Source: Prevotella sp.
Lineage (GTDB): Bacteria; Bacteroidota; Bacteroidia; Bacteroidales; Bacteroidaceae
NCBI GenBank assembly: GCA_015060535.1
Contig: SUYH01000012.1
Span: forward strand, 27,725 to 91,724
Direction: 5' to 3'
Length of the DNA: 64,000 nt
In this document: positions 56,697-64,000 of the stretch, piece by piece
How positions within the stretch are numbered: position 1 is the first letter of the stretch
Layout of the letters: the number at the start of each line of letters is the position of its first letter
The notes under the pieces: generated by a model
Seen by the model: the letters and a program-made list of their open reading frames with translations, nothing else
Database searches by the model: none
What the model was told of the DNA's origin: nothing
Program-made: the position numbers and the translations under genes

Positions 56697-57876
56697 CTGC
56701 TGAAGCAATGGCTTGGGCTACCGTATAAGCCGTTGTCCATGCAGCCTGGAAGTTGAAACCTCCAGTAACGCCATCAATGTCCAACACCTCGCCAGCGAAA
56801 TACAGATGAGGCACGTGACGACTCTCCAACGTCGTGGGATTGACGCTGCTTAACGCTACACCTCCACACGTCACAAATTCGTCTTTGAAAGGCGCGCGTC
56901 CACAGATCTGATAAGTATCGTTGGTCAGTACGTTGGTCAGTCGGTTCATATCTTTCTTATTCAACTCGCACCATCGGATATGGCTACGATTGCCCAACAC
57001 CTTCTCCAGCAGATAACTCCACAGACGCTGAGGCAACACAAAAGGACTGTAGGTGCTCACCTGCTTCTTGGCCTCGCGAATCGACATCTCATGCAGCGTC
57101 TGTTGCACCGTTTCCTCGTTCTTTTGCACCCAGTTGATACTGACTGGCATCTGATAGCCAGACTCAGCCAACAATCGTGCTGCATAACTCGACAATTTAA
57201 GGATAGCAGGTCCACTCATGCCCCAATGGGTGATGAGCAGCGGTCCTTCCGACTTCATCTTCGTACCTGGTATGCTGGCGTTGACATTGACCACAAGTCC
57301 CATCAGCGCTGTCAATTGTTCATCAGCAATCTTAAACGTGAAAAGCGATGGTACGGGTTCTGCCGTCTCATGCCCTCCGTCAGCCAGCCATTGCAGCCCC
57401 TCCGCCTTTGGCGAACCACCAGTCGTAACAGCTACAAAGTCGTAGTCAGCCAACTGCTCCAGCGAAGCTATCTTCCGTCCCGTTTCTATCCGCACGTGAT
57501 AGCGACGTGCCAGCGAGAGGAAACAGTCAATCACCGCATGGGAATCTTGTACCTCAGGGAACACACACTGATCGTCCTGCACCACTAGCGGGACGCCATG
57601 CTTCTCGAACCACGAAAAAGCCTGCTCTGGGCCAAACGTTTTAAAGAGCCGCTTCAGCAGTCGGTGACCTCGGGGATAGACCATCTGCAAGTCGCGCACC
57701 TCCTCAAACGTGTTCGTGCAGTTGCATCGTCCCCCACCCGAAATCTCTACCTTAGCCAACACCCGATGACTACGCTCGAAGATGGTCACCTCCATCTCCG
57801 GCATCATCTCCTTCAGGTTTACTGCCAGGAAAAAACCAGCAGCCCCACCACCTATTATTGCTGTCCGTTTCGCCAT
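56686..57876 (-). CDS. HI0933/BaiN-type FAD-dependent oxidoreductase
   Basis: This 396-aa flavoprotein has the FAD-binding AIIGGGAAGFFLAVNL (about 5-20), SGGGRCNCTN (about 48-57) and the C-terminal GEVLDIDGVTGGFNFQAAW (about 358-376), all diagnostic of the HI0933 family. Its reaction is unknown; relatives reduce bile acid intermediates or are annotated as aminoacetone oxidases. Probably co-transcribed with the TauE/SafE gene 32 bp upstream. Confidence 0.9.
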   Translation of the reverse strand: MAKRTAIIGGGAAGFFLAVNLKEMMPEMEVTIFERSHRVLAKVEISGGGRCNCTNTFEEVRDLQMVYPRGHRLLKRLFKTFGPEQAFSWFEKHGVPLVVQDDQCVFPEVQDSHAVIDCFLSLARRYHVRIETGRKIASLEQLADYDFVAVTTGGSPKAEGLQWLADGGHETAEPVPSLFTFKIADEQLTALMGLVVNVNASIPGTKMKSEGPLLITHWGMSGPAILKLSSYAARLLAESGYQMPVSINWVQKNEETVQQTLHEMSIREAKKQVSTYSPFVLPQRLWSYLLEKVLGNRSHIRWCELNKKDMNRLTNVLTNDTYQICGRAPFKDEFVTCGGVALSSVNPTTLESRHVPHLYFAGEVLDIDGVTGGFNFQAAWTTAYTVAQAIASAAKL

Positions 57877-57908
57877 AGTGTTTGTTCACTCTTTACTCAT
57901 TATTATTA

Positions 57909-58634
57909 CTATGTCAGAAGAATTATCACACCGCTAACAGCGATATACGCATAAACGATGTATCGGAATATTCGATTAGGAATCCGCTTAAACACATAGG
58001 CTCCCAAAGATGTGCCGATGAAGACTCCACCTAGTCCGAAAAAGTAATCCGTCATCACGGTCGTAGTGAAGAAGCCGTTATAGGCTCGCACAAAAGTCAT
58101 CATCACATTGCCAATCAGAAAATAGGTCTGCGCCATCGCCATATAGTGTTCCTTGGTGGGTTCCGACTGGATGAAGTAGAGCACAGCTGGCGGGCCTTGC
58201 ATACCAAAGAATCCGCCCATCAGTCCACTCAACGATCCTGCCCCAACCTGCACTTTTTTCGTTGTTGACAGCTTAATCTTCTGACTAAACAAGGCAAAGT
58301 AAATGCTGATAACAATCAATGCCACACCCAGAACCCGCTTCAAGATATGATCTTCGATGCGTGTTAAGGCAAATATCGCTATCGTCGAAACAGCAAAAAA
58401 TGTCAGGAGTATTGGCCAAAGCCGTTTCCAAGTGACATAGCTTCTCAGTCGCCAAACGATGACAGCCGATGTAGTGATGGCCAAAAGACCTGAAAGTGTC
58501 GTAGACTCACCGTATGTTGGCATAAAAAATGGCAGCATCGTCATAATGAAAATGCCAAAGCCGAAGCCTGTAGTGCGCTGTACGAAACTGGCTCCAATGC
58601 TCAACAGGAATATGGCTATCACTACACTACTCAT
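57909..58634 (-). CDS. TauE/SafE family sulfite exporter-like permease
   Basis: This 241-aa integral membrane protein has about seven hydrophobic segments, with GASFVQRTTGFGFGIF near 14 and GSLSGLMGGFFGMQGPPAVL near 132, typical of the TauE/SafE (DUF81) family. It may export sulfite or organosulfonates; the substrate is not shown. The ATG at 58634 is preferred over a GTG at 58643. Confidence 0.85.
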   Translation of the reverse strand: MSSVVIAIFLLSIGASFVQRTTGFGFGIFIMTMLPFFMPTYGESTTLSGLLAITTSAVIVWRLRSYVTWKRLWPILLTFFAVSTIAIFALTRIEDHILKRVLGVALIVISIYFALFSQKIKLSTTKKVQVGAGSLSGLMGGFFGMQGPPAVLYFIQSEPTKEHYMAMAQTYFLIGNVMMTFVRAYNGFFTTTVMTDYFFGLGGVFIGTSLGAYVFKRIPNRIFRYIVYAYIAVSGVIILLT

Positions 58635-58766
58635 CGCTACCACGGTTTAAAATCCAGTTCCAGTTCAATCCATGTACCCTGACGAGAGGCCAGGTCCCCG
58701 TTTGGGCTGAATTTCCATCGTTTGACAATTTAGTAGCAATGTTTCCTTGATAGACTTCTTTACTCA

Positions 58767-59876
58767 TCAAAATCCGGAAGATTCCAATTGTTTGCGCAGA
58801 TGCTTTGGTAGTGCTTGCTGATTGAGGAATAAGTACACGGTATTCAGGGCGATATAGTCGCGTGACATATACCAGATGCCCTTGTATTTCCCGCTCTTAC
58901 CCCATGAGTTTTTTACCATATAGTATGGTTTTCCACTTTCGTCGAGTGCCTTACCATAGATAAGCATCACATGATCGTAGGTAAAGCGCCAATCGTCCCA
59001 TTGTTCCTGGCGCATGGCTTGAGTGGGCGACACATCATCGGGCAGCATTGCCAGTCCGGTACGAGTGAAGTCACCCGTCACATCGCCACCCCATGCTACC
59101 GTATATCCTGTGTCCAGCGCCTTGTCAAGCACGTCCATCAGTTCTTTGATAGGAATATTATAACTTGGTTTCAAACGCCACTTATAGGGAGCTTCGATAA
59201 CGAACCATTTACGAAATGGATGGTGTGTATAACTCGTCAGACTCACATAGTCGTCGAGATTCAGTCGAAGGCGCTCAGCAAACGACTTCGGTGTATACGT
59301 CATCCCTTCATATTCAAATGAATCAGGACAACGTCCTACGTATTTTTCGATGACTGCCTGAACACTATCCTGCCAATGCTGCTGCGGGGCTTTAGCACCT
59401 TTTCTGACGATACTACTTACGATACGTTCCAACTCAGGAAAGAATACGTTGAAATTAGCCAGCGAATCACCCGTCAGTGATCCTGGGGCAGGCATCGCTT
59501 GCTCTGGACAGATGCCATGTTGTCGGATCACTTCCAGCACATCATCGCAAGATCCACCTTCTGATATCTGACTGTATCCGTGCATCCTCACATAATGGGT
59601 AGCACAGTCCATATAGTCTTTGTTGACCACGAACATTTCACACAGGTCATAGCTCTTACCCGTTATCCGCAGAATCTCACTCTCAAAGAAGCCGAGTGTG
59701 GCATAGTCCCAGCAAGTACCACTACGATACTGATTCTTGACGCTCGTAATCGGAATTTCCTTCACAACCCTGAACGACTTTGCAGCATCGGTGTTGCTTG
59801 TTTGTCTGATCAGGTTTTCTTGAGCTGAAGATGCTCCAACAAGCATCGTCAATAGTATTGTTATAATTAATTTCAT
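58767..59876 (-). CDS. C1 family cysteine peptidase (PepC/bleomycin hydrolase-like)
   Basis: This 369-aa protein has a signal peptide (MKLIITILLTMLVGASSAQ). The papain-like triad is visible: NQYRSGTCWDYATLGFFESE (Cys about 54), YDHVMLIYGKA (His about 306) and YMVKNSWGKSGKYKG (Asn about 326). Bleomycin hydrolase-type peptidases trim peptides; this one is probably periplasmic. It follows the cyclophilin gene by 8 bp. Confidence 0.88.
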   Translation of the reverse strand: MKLIITILLTMLVGASSAQENLIRQTSNTDAAKSFRVVKEIPITSVKNQYRSGTCWDYATLGFFESEILRITGKSYDLCEMFVVNKDYMDCATHYVRMHGYSQISEGGSCDDVLEVIRQHGICPEQAMPAPGSLTGDSLANFNVFFPELERIVSSIVRKGAKAPQQHWQDSVQAVIEKYVGRCPDSFEYEGMTYTPKSFAERLRLNLDDYVSLTSYTHHPFRKWFVIEAPYKWRLKPSYNIPIKELMDVLDKALDTGYTVAWGGDVTGDFTRTGLAMLPDDVSPTQAMRQEQWDDWRFTYDHVMLIYGKALDESGKPYYMVKNSWGKSGKYKGIWYMSRDYIALNTVYLFLNQQALPKHLRKQLESSGF

Positions 59877-59884
59877 CTTCGTTT

Positions 59885-60553
59885 CTATTCGGAAAGAATG
59901 GTCATATAAACAACAACGTCGTCGAGGGGACGGTCGGCAGGGTCGACCTGAAGGTTTTGGATTTTCTCCACAACATCAAGTCCTTCGACGACTTCGCCAA
60001 AGACGGTGTACTTACCATCCAGGTGTGGGCTGCCACCCAAGGTGGCATAGGTTTGGCGCTGCTGTTGGGTGAAACCGCCTGTATCAGGATGTTCGGCCTG
60101 CATCTTCTCAGCGAGATACTCAATCTGTCGCGGACTGAACTTACGGCCCCAGACGATATAAAACTGTGAACCGCTGCTGCGGCGTTCGGGATTGACATTG
60201 TCGCCTTCACGGGCTGCAGCCAAAGCACCACGCTTATGAATCAGGCCATCTCTGATCTCGGCTTCGAGCGTATAGTCGGGGCCTCCACCTCCCACACGTT
60301 TGTCGGATGGGGCGCCCTTGGAGGTGGGATCGCCACCTTGGATCATGAAATCATGAATAACGCGATGGAACAAAGTGCCGTCATAATAGCCTTCACTGGC
60401 TAGTTTCAAAAAGTTATCGCGATGAATGGGCGTCTCATCGTACAGGCGTACCACAATGTCGCCCAAACGGGTCTGGATCTTTACGCGCTGGGCATGCATG
60501 GGCACTGAGGCGATGAGTGCCAGCAACAGCGTCAATATGTAATGCATTGTCAT
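59885..60553 (-). CDS. Cyclophilin-type peptidyl-prolyl isomerase
   Basis: This 222-aa secreted PPIase has a signal peptide (MHYILTLLLALIASVPMHAQ) and cyclophilin motifs FHRVIHDFMIQGGDPTSKG (about 60-78), SGSQFYIVWG and YTVFGEVVEGLDVVEKI. It speeds prolyl cis/trans isomerisation in the periplasm. A start two codons later (60547) is equally good. Its leader contains a GAGCGCAA/TTGCGCTC hairpin at 60574-60603. Confidence 0.92.
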   Translation of the reverse strand: MTMHYILTLLLALIASVPMHAQRVKIQTRLGDIVVRLYDETPIHRDNFLKLASEGYYDGTLFHRVIHDFMIQGGDPTSKGAPSDKRVGGGGPDYTLEAEIRDGLIHKRGALAAAREGDNVNPERRSSGSQFYIVWGRKFSPRQIEYLAEKMQAEHPDTGGFTQQQRQTYATLGGSPHLDGKYTVFGEVVEGLDVVEKIQNLQVDPADRPLDDVVVYMTILSE

Positions 60554-60850
60554 GTGTTTGGTTTGAAGAGAATGAGCGCAACGCCTAGGCGGGTATTGCG
60601 CTCAAACTTATTAATAGCATCTTGAGATTACTCCTCAACAGCGGCCTGTGCGGCGGCTAACAGGAGTTGATTATCAGCACTTTACGGCAAATTTGGAAAA
60701 CATTTGGGAAACATTATGAGCATGTACTGCACATTCTGCACCCCATTTCCTCAAAATATCTGTCCATTTTTGCCACTTCGGCTACTTATTTCGATATTTT
60801 AGTTGTTAAACACTAATTGTTAGAACACTCATCGCATTACGACTTTTACG

Positions 60851-60932
60851 CACGTTCTGCAAATTTTGCTTGCAAAATTAATAATTTCTCATGACTTTAC
60901 GGTCGTTTTGCACGTTTTTCTTGCAGAACGTG
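60851..60932. repeat. 12-bp inverted repeat, 82-bp span
   Basis: CACGTTCTGCAA and TTGCAGAACGTG flank a loop containing a second small palindrome (TTTTGCTTGCAAAA). Confidence 0.7.
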
Positions 60933-61023
60933 TCTGTTTTTGATATAAATTAAGGTAGAAAAGACGACCAGTCACCAAATTTTAGTTTCGATTAAAAGAA
61001 AAATGGATGGAATTCAATGCCAT

Positions 61024-61154
61024 AAGTTTAGGTTTAAGTTTAGATGTTCTTATATATAATAAGGTATTGTAAACCCAAATCTGGAGATTGAAGGTTTAGC
61101 CTTTAAGTTTAGAATTGCAAGTATCTATACATGAATAAACGTAAACCTAAACTT
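61024..61154. repeat. 13-bp inverted repeat, 131-bp span
   Basis: AAGTTTAGGTTTA and TAAACCTAAACTT bound an AT-rich core with further copies of the GTTTAG word. The span and 13-bp arms resemble the element at 40581-40708. Confidence 0.7.
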
Positions 61155-61467
61155 GCCCGAATAAAATAATTGAATGTTTCCCAGAGAACACATTTTTCTT
61201 TTTACTGAAGATGAACCGATTTATTCTCTCCCCTTCTCATTCCCCTTTCCTTTTGGCTGAAAAACGTTTTCATGAAAAACATTTCATTTTGAGTTAACTT
61301 CTGTGGTATAGAAAGAAAACTCGCCTAAATGTAAGTTTTCTGCAAATCGACGGAGTTTTTCTAAATTTTCGCAAAACAACTATGAAAGTCATTTCGGCAG
61401 TAAATATTTTAATAACTGGATATAATTCGACAAACTCCATTATGTCCGAAGAGAGACACTTCGTTTC

Positions 61468-62361
61468 TCATTTTCGTAGAAACTCGCTGGGAGTGAGACC
61501 GAAGTGTTTTTTGAATACACGAGTAAAATGTTGCGGATATTCAAAGCCGAGGAGTTCAGAAGTTTCTGAGATGGTTTTTCCGTCGTGAAGGTAGGCGGTG
61601 GCTCGTTGCATCACGAAGTTGCGGATGATGGCTGTGGCTGTCTCGCCTGTAGCCTGACGGATAAGGTCGCCGAAGTAGTTAGGCGAAAGGAACAGCTCCT
61701 GAGCACAATAGCGGACGGTGGGCAGGCCGAGCTTGCGCTGCCGTCCTTCGCTGTAATAGTGTTTCAGTAAATCATCGAAGCGTTTCAGAAGGTCGTTGTC
61801 GGCTGTAATCTCAGTCTTGAATTGACGCTCATAGAATCCAGCGCAATACTCCAGTATCAGTTCGAGGTAGGCGATGATGATGCGGCGCAGATGCTCGTTG
61901 TCTGGTTTAGAACGCAGTTCATTGCGAATCATCTTGAAGCAAACTTCTATCGTTCTTTGTTCTTCTGGCGTAGGATGCAACGACTCGCTTTCATAGTAGG
62001 AGAAGAAATGATAGTCATCTATGCGTCGGCCGAGGTCTGTGCCGTGAAGCAGTTCAGGCGAGAACAGTAGAACCCATCCTTTAATATGTATAATCTCACC
62101 ATTGTCGCTCACACCTCCCGTCTGCCCTGGAGCCACGCAGAGCAACGAGCCAGAACTGTGGCTATAGTGACCCTGCCCGTATGTAATGGTGTAAGGGCTT
62201 TCCTGCAACAAGAACACACCGTACACCTGATAGTTGTTCAGCGAATGGCGACAGTGCTCCAGCTCGTCGTAATGTATAATCGAGACGAGCGGATGCAACT
62301 CCTCTGCTCCGACGTAGCGGGCATAGTCGTTAACTGACTCAACATTCAAACTTTGCTTCAT
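61468..62361 (-). CDS. AraC family transcriptional regulator
   Basis: This 297-aa protein has an N-terminal cupin-like sensor domain and two C-terminal helix-turn-helix motifs (YCAQELFLSPNYFGDLIRQA and ISETSELLGFEYPQHFTRVF), ending KKHFGLTPSEFLRK. It is divergent from the aldo/keto reductase gene across 150 bp and probably regulates it. Confidence 0.92.
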   Translation of the reverse strand: MKQSLNVESVNDYARYVGAEELHPLVSIIHYDELEHCRHSLNNYQVYGVFLLQESPYTITYGQGHYSHSSGSLLCVAPGQTGGVSDNGEIIHIKGWVLLFSPELLHGTDLGRRIDDYHFFSYYESESLHPTPEEQRTIEVCFKMIRNELRSKPDNEHLRRIIIAYLELILEYCAGFYERQFKTEITADNDLLKRFDDLLKHYYSEGRQRKLGLPTVRYCAQELFLSPNYFGDLIRQATGETATAIIRNFVMQRATAYLHDGKTISETSELLGFEYPQHFTRVFKKHFGLTPSEFLRK

Positions 62362-62369
62362 TTCGGGTA

Positions 62370-62377
62370 CAAAGGTA
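62370..62377 (-). promoter_or_regulatory. -7 box of the AraC-type gene
   Basis: TACCTTTG on the minus strand, 8 nt before the start codon, so the transcript is nearly leaderless. A TTTG lies 16 bp upstream, shorter than usual. Confidence 0.5.
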
Positions 62378-62474
62378 CATATTTTTTGCGAGACAAAGAT
62401 GTAAAATTGGTAGAATCCGTAATTTGGGTTGATTTATCAGTAAATCAGTTAGGCAGAAGTTGCAAAAATCCCCG

Positions 62475-62482
62475 TACCTTTG
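62475..62482 (+). promoter_or_regulatory. -7 box of the aldo/keto reductase gene
   Basis: TACCTTTG, 29 nt before the ATG at 62512; -33 weak, as expected for an activated promoter. Confidence 0.55.
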
Positions 62483-62511
62483 CACCATCAAATCAAAACA
62501 ATTAGAAAATT

Positions 62512-63447
62512 ATGGCAAAGATCGCATTAGGAACCTGGGCCTGGGGCGCAGGAGCATTTGGAGGAGACGCAGTATTCGGCAGCAAGACCGACGTAGAGAA
62601 CTTGAAGCCCGTATTCGACGCGGCTATGAAGAACGGACTAAACCTCTGGGACACGGCTACCGTGTATGGCATGGGCGAGTCGGAGAAGATTCTTGGCTCG
62701 TTTGTGGCTGGCGAGAAGCGCGAGGATGTGGAGGTTTCAACTAAGTTTACCCCGCAGCTGGCAGAGGTTTATGAAAATAGCGTTGAGAAAATGGCTCTCG
62801 CTTCAATTGATCGCATGGGCATCGACTATATCGACATGTATTGGATTCACAACCCGATGGACGTGGAGCGTTGGACACCAGGACTGATTCCCCTGCTGCA
62901 GTCAGGCAAGGTGAAGCGCGTAGGCGTGTCGAACCATAACATCGCTGAGATACGTCGTGCCAACGAGATTCTAGGCGAGGCAGGTTTTAAGGTGAGTGCC
63001 GTGCAGAACCACTTCTCACTGCTCTACCGTTCGAGTGAGAAAGGTGGTGTGCTGGACTACTGCAAGGAGAACGGCATTGAGTTCTGGGCCTACATGGTAC
63101 TGGAACAGGGCGCACTCTCTGGTAAGTATAATAAGGAGAGCCCGTTGCCCGCAGAGAGCGACCGAGGCAAGAAGTATAACCCCGTGCTGGAACAGCTTGA
63201 AGCCCTCACAAATGAGATGACCACCATCGGCAAGAAGTACGGTGCATCGTGCTCGCAGATCGGCATCGCCTGGGCTATCGCCAAGGGAACACAGCCCATT
63301 ATCGGAGCCACCAAAGAGCGTCACGTCATCGAGGCTGCCGAGGCCGCCAAGATTCAACTGACTGCTGAGGAAATTGCTAAACTCGAAGCACTTGCCGATG
63401 CTACAGGTATTGATACTCGCGGAGGTTGGGAACACTCAATGGAATAA
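62512..63447 (+). CDS. Aldo/keto reductase
   Basis: This 311-aa NAD(P)H-dependent oxidoreductase has the TIM-barrel family motifs NLWDTATVYGMGESEKILG (Asp and Tyr near 48 and 53), STKFTP (Lys) and MYWIHNP (His). VGVSNHN and the C-terminal PIIGATKERHV nucleotide-binding segment follow. It reduces an unknown carbonyl substrate. It is divergent from the AraC regulator and followed by the monooxygenase-domain gene. Confidence 0.93.
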   Translation: MAKIALGTWAWGAGAFGGDAVFGSKTDVENLKPVFDAAMKNGLNLWDTATVYGMGESEKILGSFVAGEKREDVEVSTKFTPQLAEVYENSVEKMALASIDRMGIDYIDMYWIHNPMDVERWTPGLIPLLQSGKVKRVGVSNHNIAEIRRANEILGEAGFKVSAVQNHFSLLYRSSEKGGVLDYCKENGIEFWAYMVLEQGALSGKYNKESPLPAESDRGKKYNPVLEQLEALTNEMTTIGKKYGASCSQIGIAWAIAKGTQPIIGATKERHVIEAAEAAKIQLTAEEIAKLEALADATGIDTRGGWEHSME

Positions 63448-63470
63448 TCAATTATGGTTGTTATCGACAA

Positions 63471-63869
63471 ATGGATATGAGAAGAATTGTAATTCTGTTC
63501 GCCCTTGTGTTCTCCATCACGGCAGTAGCACAAGAAAATGAGACGATGATAGTCCGCCTAGCAGAAATCGAGGTTTATCCACAGCACCTCAAGGAGTATC
63601 TCGAATTTGCCAACGAGGTGGACCGTCTGAGTGTGGAACAAGAGCCGGGTGTTATCTGCCTCTACCCGATGCAGAGTGCCGAGGACTCCACAAAGATTCG
63701 CATTCTCGAAATCTATGCCTCCGAGGAAGCCTATCAGCAGCACTTGAAGACCGACCACTTCCAAAAATACAAGCAGGGCACGCTCCACATGGTGAAAGAC
63801 CTGAAGCTACCCACGATGAAACCACTCGATCCAGAGACGATGAAACTGATATTCAAAAAGCAGAGATAA
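63471..63869 (+). CDS. Secreted antibiotic-biosynthesis-monooxygenase-domain protein
   Basis: This 132-aa protein has a signal peptide (MRRIVILFALVFSITAVAQ) and a single ABM-type ferredoxin-like domain (IVRLAEIEVYPQHLKEYLEF, then EQEPGVICLYPMQ and HLKTDHFQKYKQGT). Such proteins resemble YgiN quinol monooxygenases. The ATG at 63471 lies 23 bp after the aldo/keto reductase stop, so they are likely co-transcribed. Confidence 0.85.
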   Translation: MDMRRIVILFALVFSITAVAQENETMIVRLAEIEVYPQHLKEYLEFANEVDRLSVEQEPGVICLYPMQSAEDSTKIRILEIYASEEAYQQHLKTDHFQKYKQGTLHMVKDLKLPTMKPLDPETMKLIFKKQR

Positions 63870-63870
63870 T

Positions 63871-63951
63871 ATGGACTATGTAAAACCTGGGAACTCAGAC
63901 CTGCGTGTGTCGCGCATCTGCCTAGCCTTAGATCAACTATTCTTCTTATAG
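63871..63951 (+). pseudogene. Aldo/keto reductase N-terminal remnant
   Basis: The frame begins MDYVKPGNSDLRVSRICL, the usual N-terminus of another aldo/keto reductase class. It then changes to an unrelated ALDQLFFL and stops after 26 codons. The 3' part overlaps a convergent gene's end, so the rest was probably deleted. Confidence 0.65.
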
Positions 63952-64000
63952 CTCTGCACAGCCCAACAGCCCATCAGTGTGCCGATGCCCGCAAGGGCTA
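63933..64000 (-). CDS. Partial unknown protein, C-terminus only
   Basis: A minus-strand frame enters from the right edge and ends with TGA at 63935-63933. The last residues read ALAGIGTLMGCWAVQSYKKNS, a hydrophobic helix with a basic tail, suggesting a membrane protein. Its end overlaps the aldo/keto reductase remnant. Confidence 0.5.
   Translation of the reverse strand, partial: ALAGIGTLMGCWAVQSYKKNS

Larger units (their letters stand above)
60554..61467. other. Gene-free stretch with inverted repeats
   Basis: No supported gene. It contains a perfect 12-bp inverted repeat CACGTTCTGCAA (60851-60862 with 60921-60932) and a perfect 13-bp inverted repeat AAGTTTAGGTTTA (61024-61036 with 61142-61154). 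Several TTCTGCA-like direct repeats also occur (60735-60930). A 68-codon frame at 61382 is antisense to the AraC gene and looks spurious. Confidence 0.6.

Noticed and set aside
58627..58767. Minus-strand 46-codon frame between the C1 peptidase and TauE/SafE genes
   Set aside because: It overlaps both neighbours, has no ribosome-binding site and no recognisable domain; kept only as a possible small gene or remnant.

Overview
The window looks like a chromosomal segment of a Bacteroidales bacterium, most likely Prevotella or a close relative. The evidence is the many promoters of the Bacteroidetes type (TTTG, 19-20 bp, TAnnTTTG), scarce Shine-Dalgarno sequences, an M13 peptidase, GH53 and GH2 enzymes, a pyrophosphate-dependent phosphofructokinase, and family-restricted small proteins (DUF4248, smalltalk). 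No rRNA, tRNA, CRISPR array or intact insertion sequence was recognised.

Left part (1-24 kb), mostly housekeeping. A zinc-ribbon gene and the start of a further gene lie at the left edge. A minus-strand branched-chain amino acid operon follows: ilvD, ilvB, ilvN, acyl-ACP thioesterase and an ABC-F protein, with pepO at the end. Next come a GH53 endo-galactanase, a two-gene unit of zinc-ribbon and membrane proteins behind an apparently structured leader, a GH2 beta-galactosidase, an OmpA-like porin, cobUTS for the cobalamin nucleotide loop, a four-subunit 2-oxoacid:ferredoxin oxidoreductase, and an orphan fucose-isomerase-fold protein.

Middle part (24.1-44.2 kb), an accessory island. On the minus strand an apparent eight-gene operon carries sspB-sspC-sspD, which make single-stranded DNA phosphorothioate modification. 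It is followed by a phospholipase-D-like/SF2 helicase, an 80-aa protein, a Rad50/DndD-like zinc-hook ATPase, a 380-aa protein with an acidic linker and helix-turn-helix, and a small lipoprotein. The accessory set resembles the sspFGH-type restriction modules in gene content, but I cannot assign one-to-one names. Divergent from it is an AAA ATPase/RloB pair (AbiL-like), then an unknown 541-aa gene. A replication-flavoured module follows: unknown protein, DUF3987, CHC2/TOPRIM primase, DUF4248, HU-like protein, smalltalk. Several palindromic and structured elements sit between these genes.

Right part (44.2-64 kb), core genes again. There is a minus-strand pfp-GH25 lysozyme-lacZ unit. A six-gene plus-strand unit includes an acyltransferase, an amidase/golvesin-domain protein, YgiQ and a PP2C-like protein. 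A minus-strand group holds a cyclophilin, C1 peptidase, TauE/SafE and HI0933-like flavoprotein. A 0.9-kb gene-free, palindrome-rich stretch is followed by an AraC regulator divergent from an aldo/keto reductase. The right edge carries a secreted monooxygenase-domain protein and an apparently decayed second aldo/keto reductase.

Across the window, degenerate 7-bp and 9-bp tandem repeats recur at gene junctions and inside coding sequences, and a 92-bp promoter module is present in two copies.
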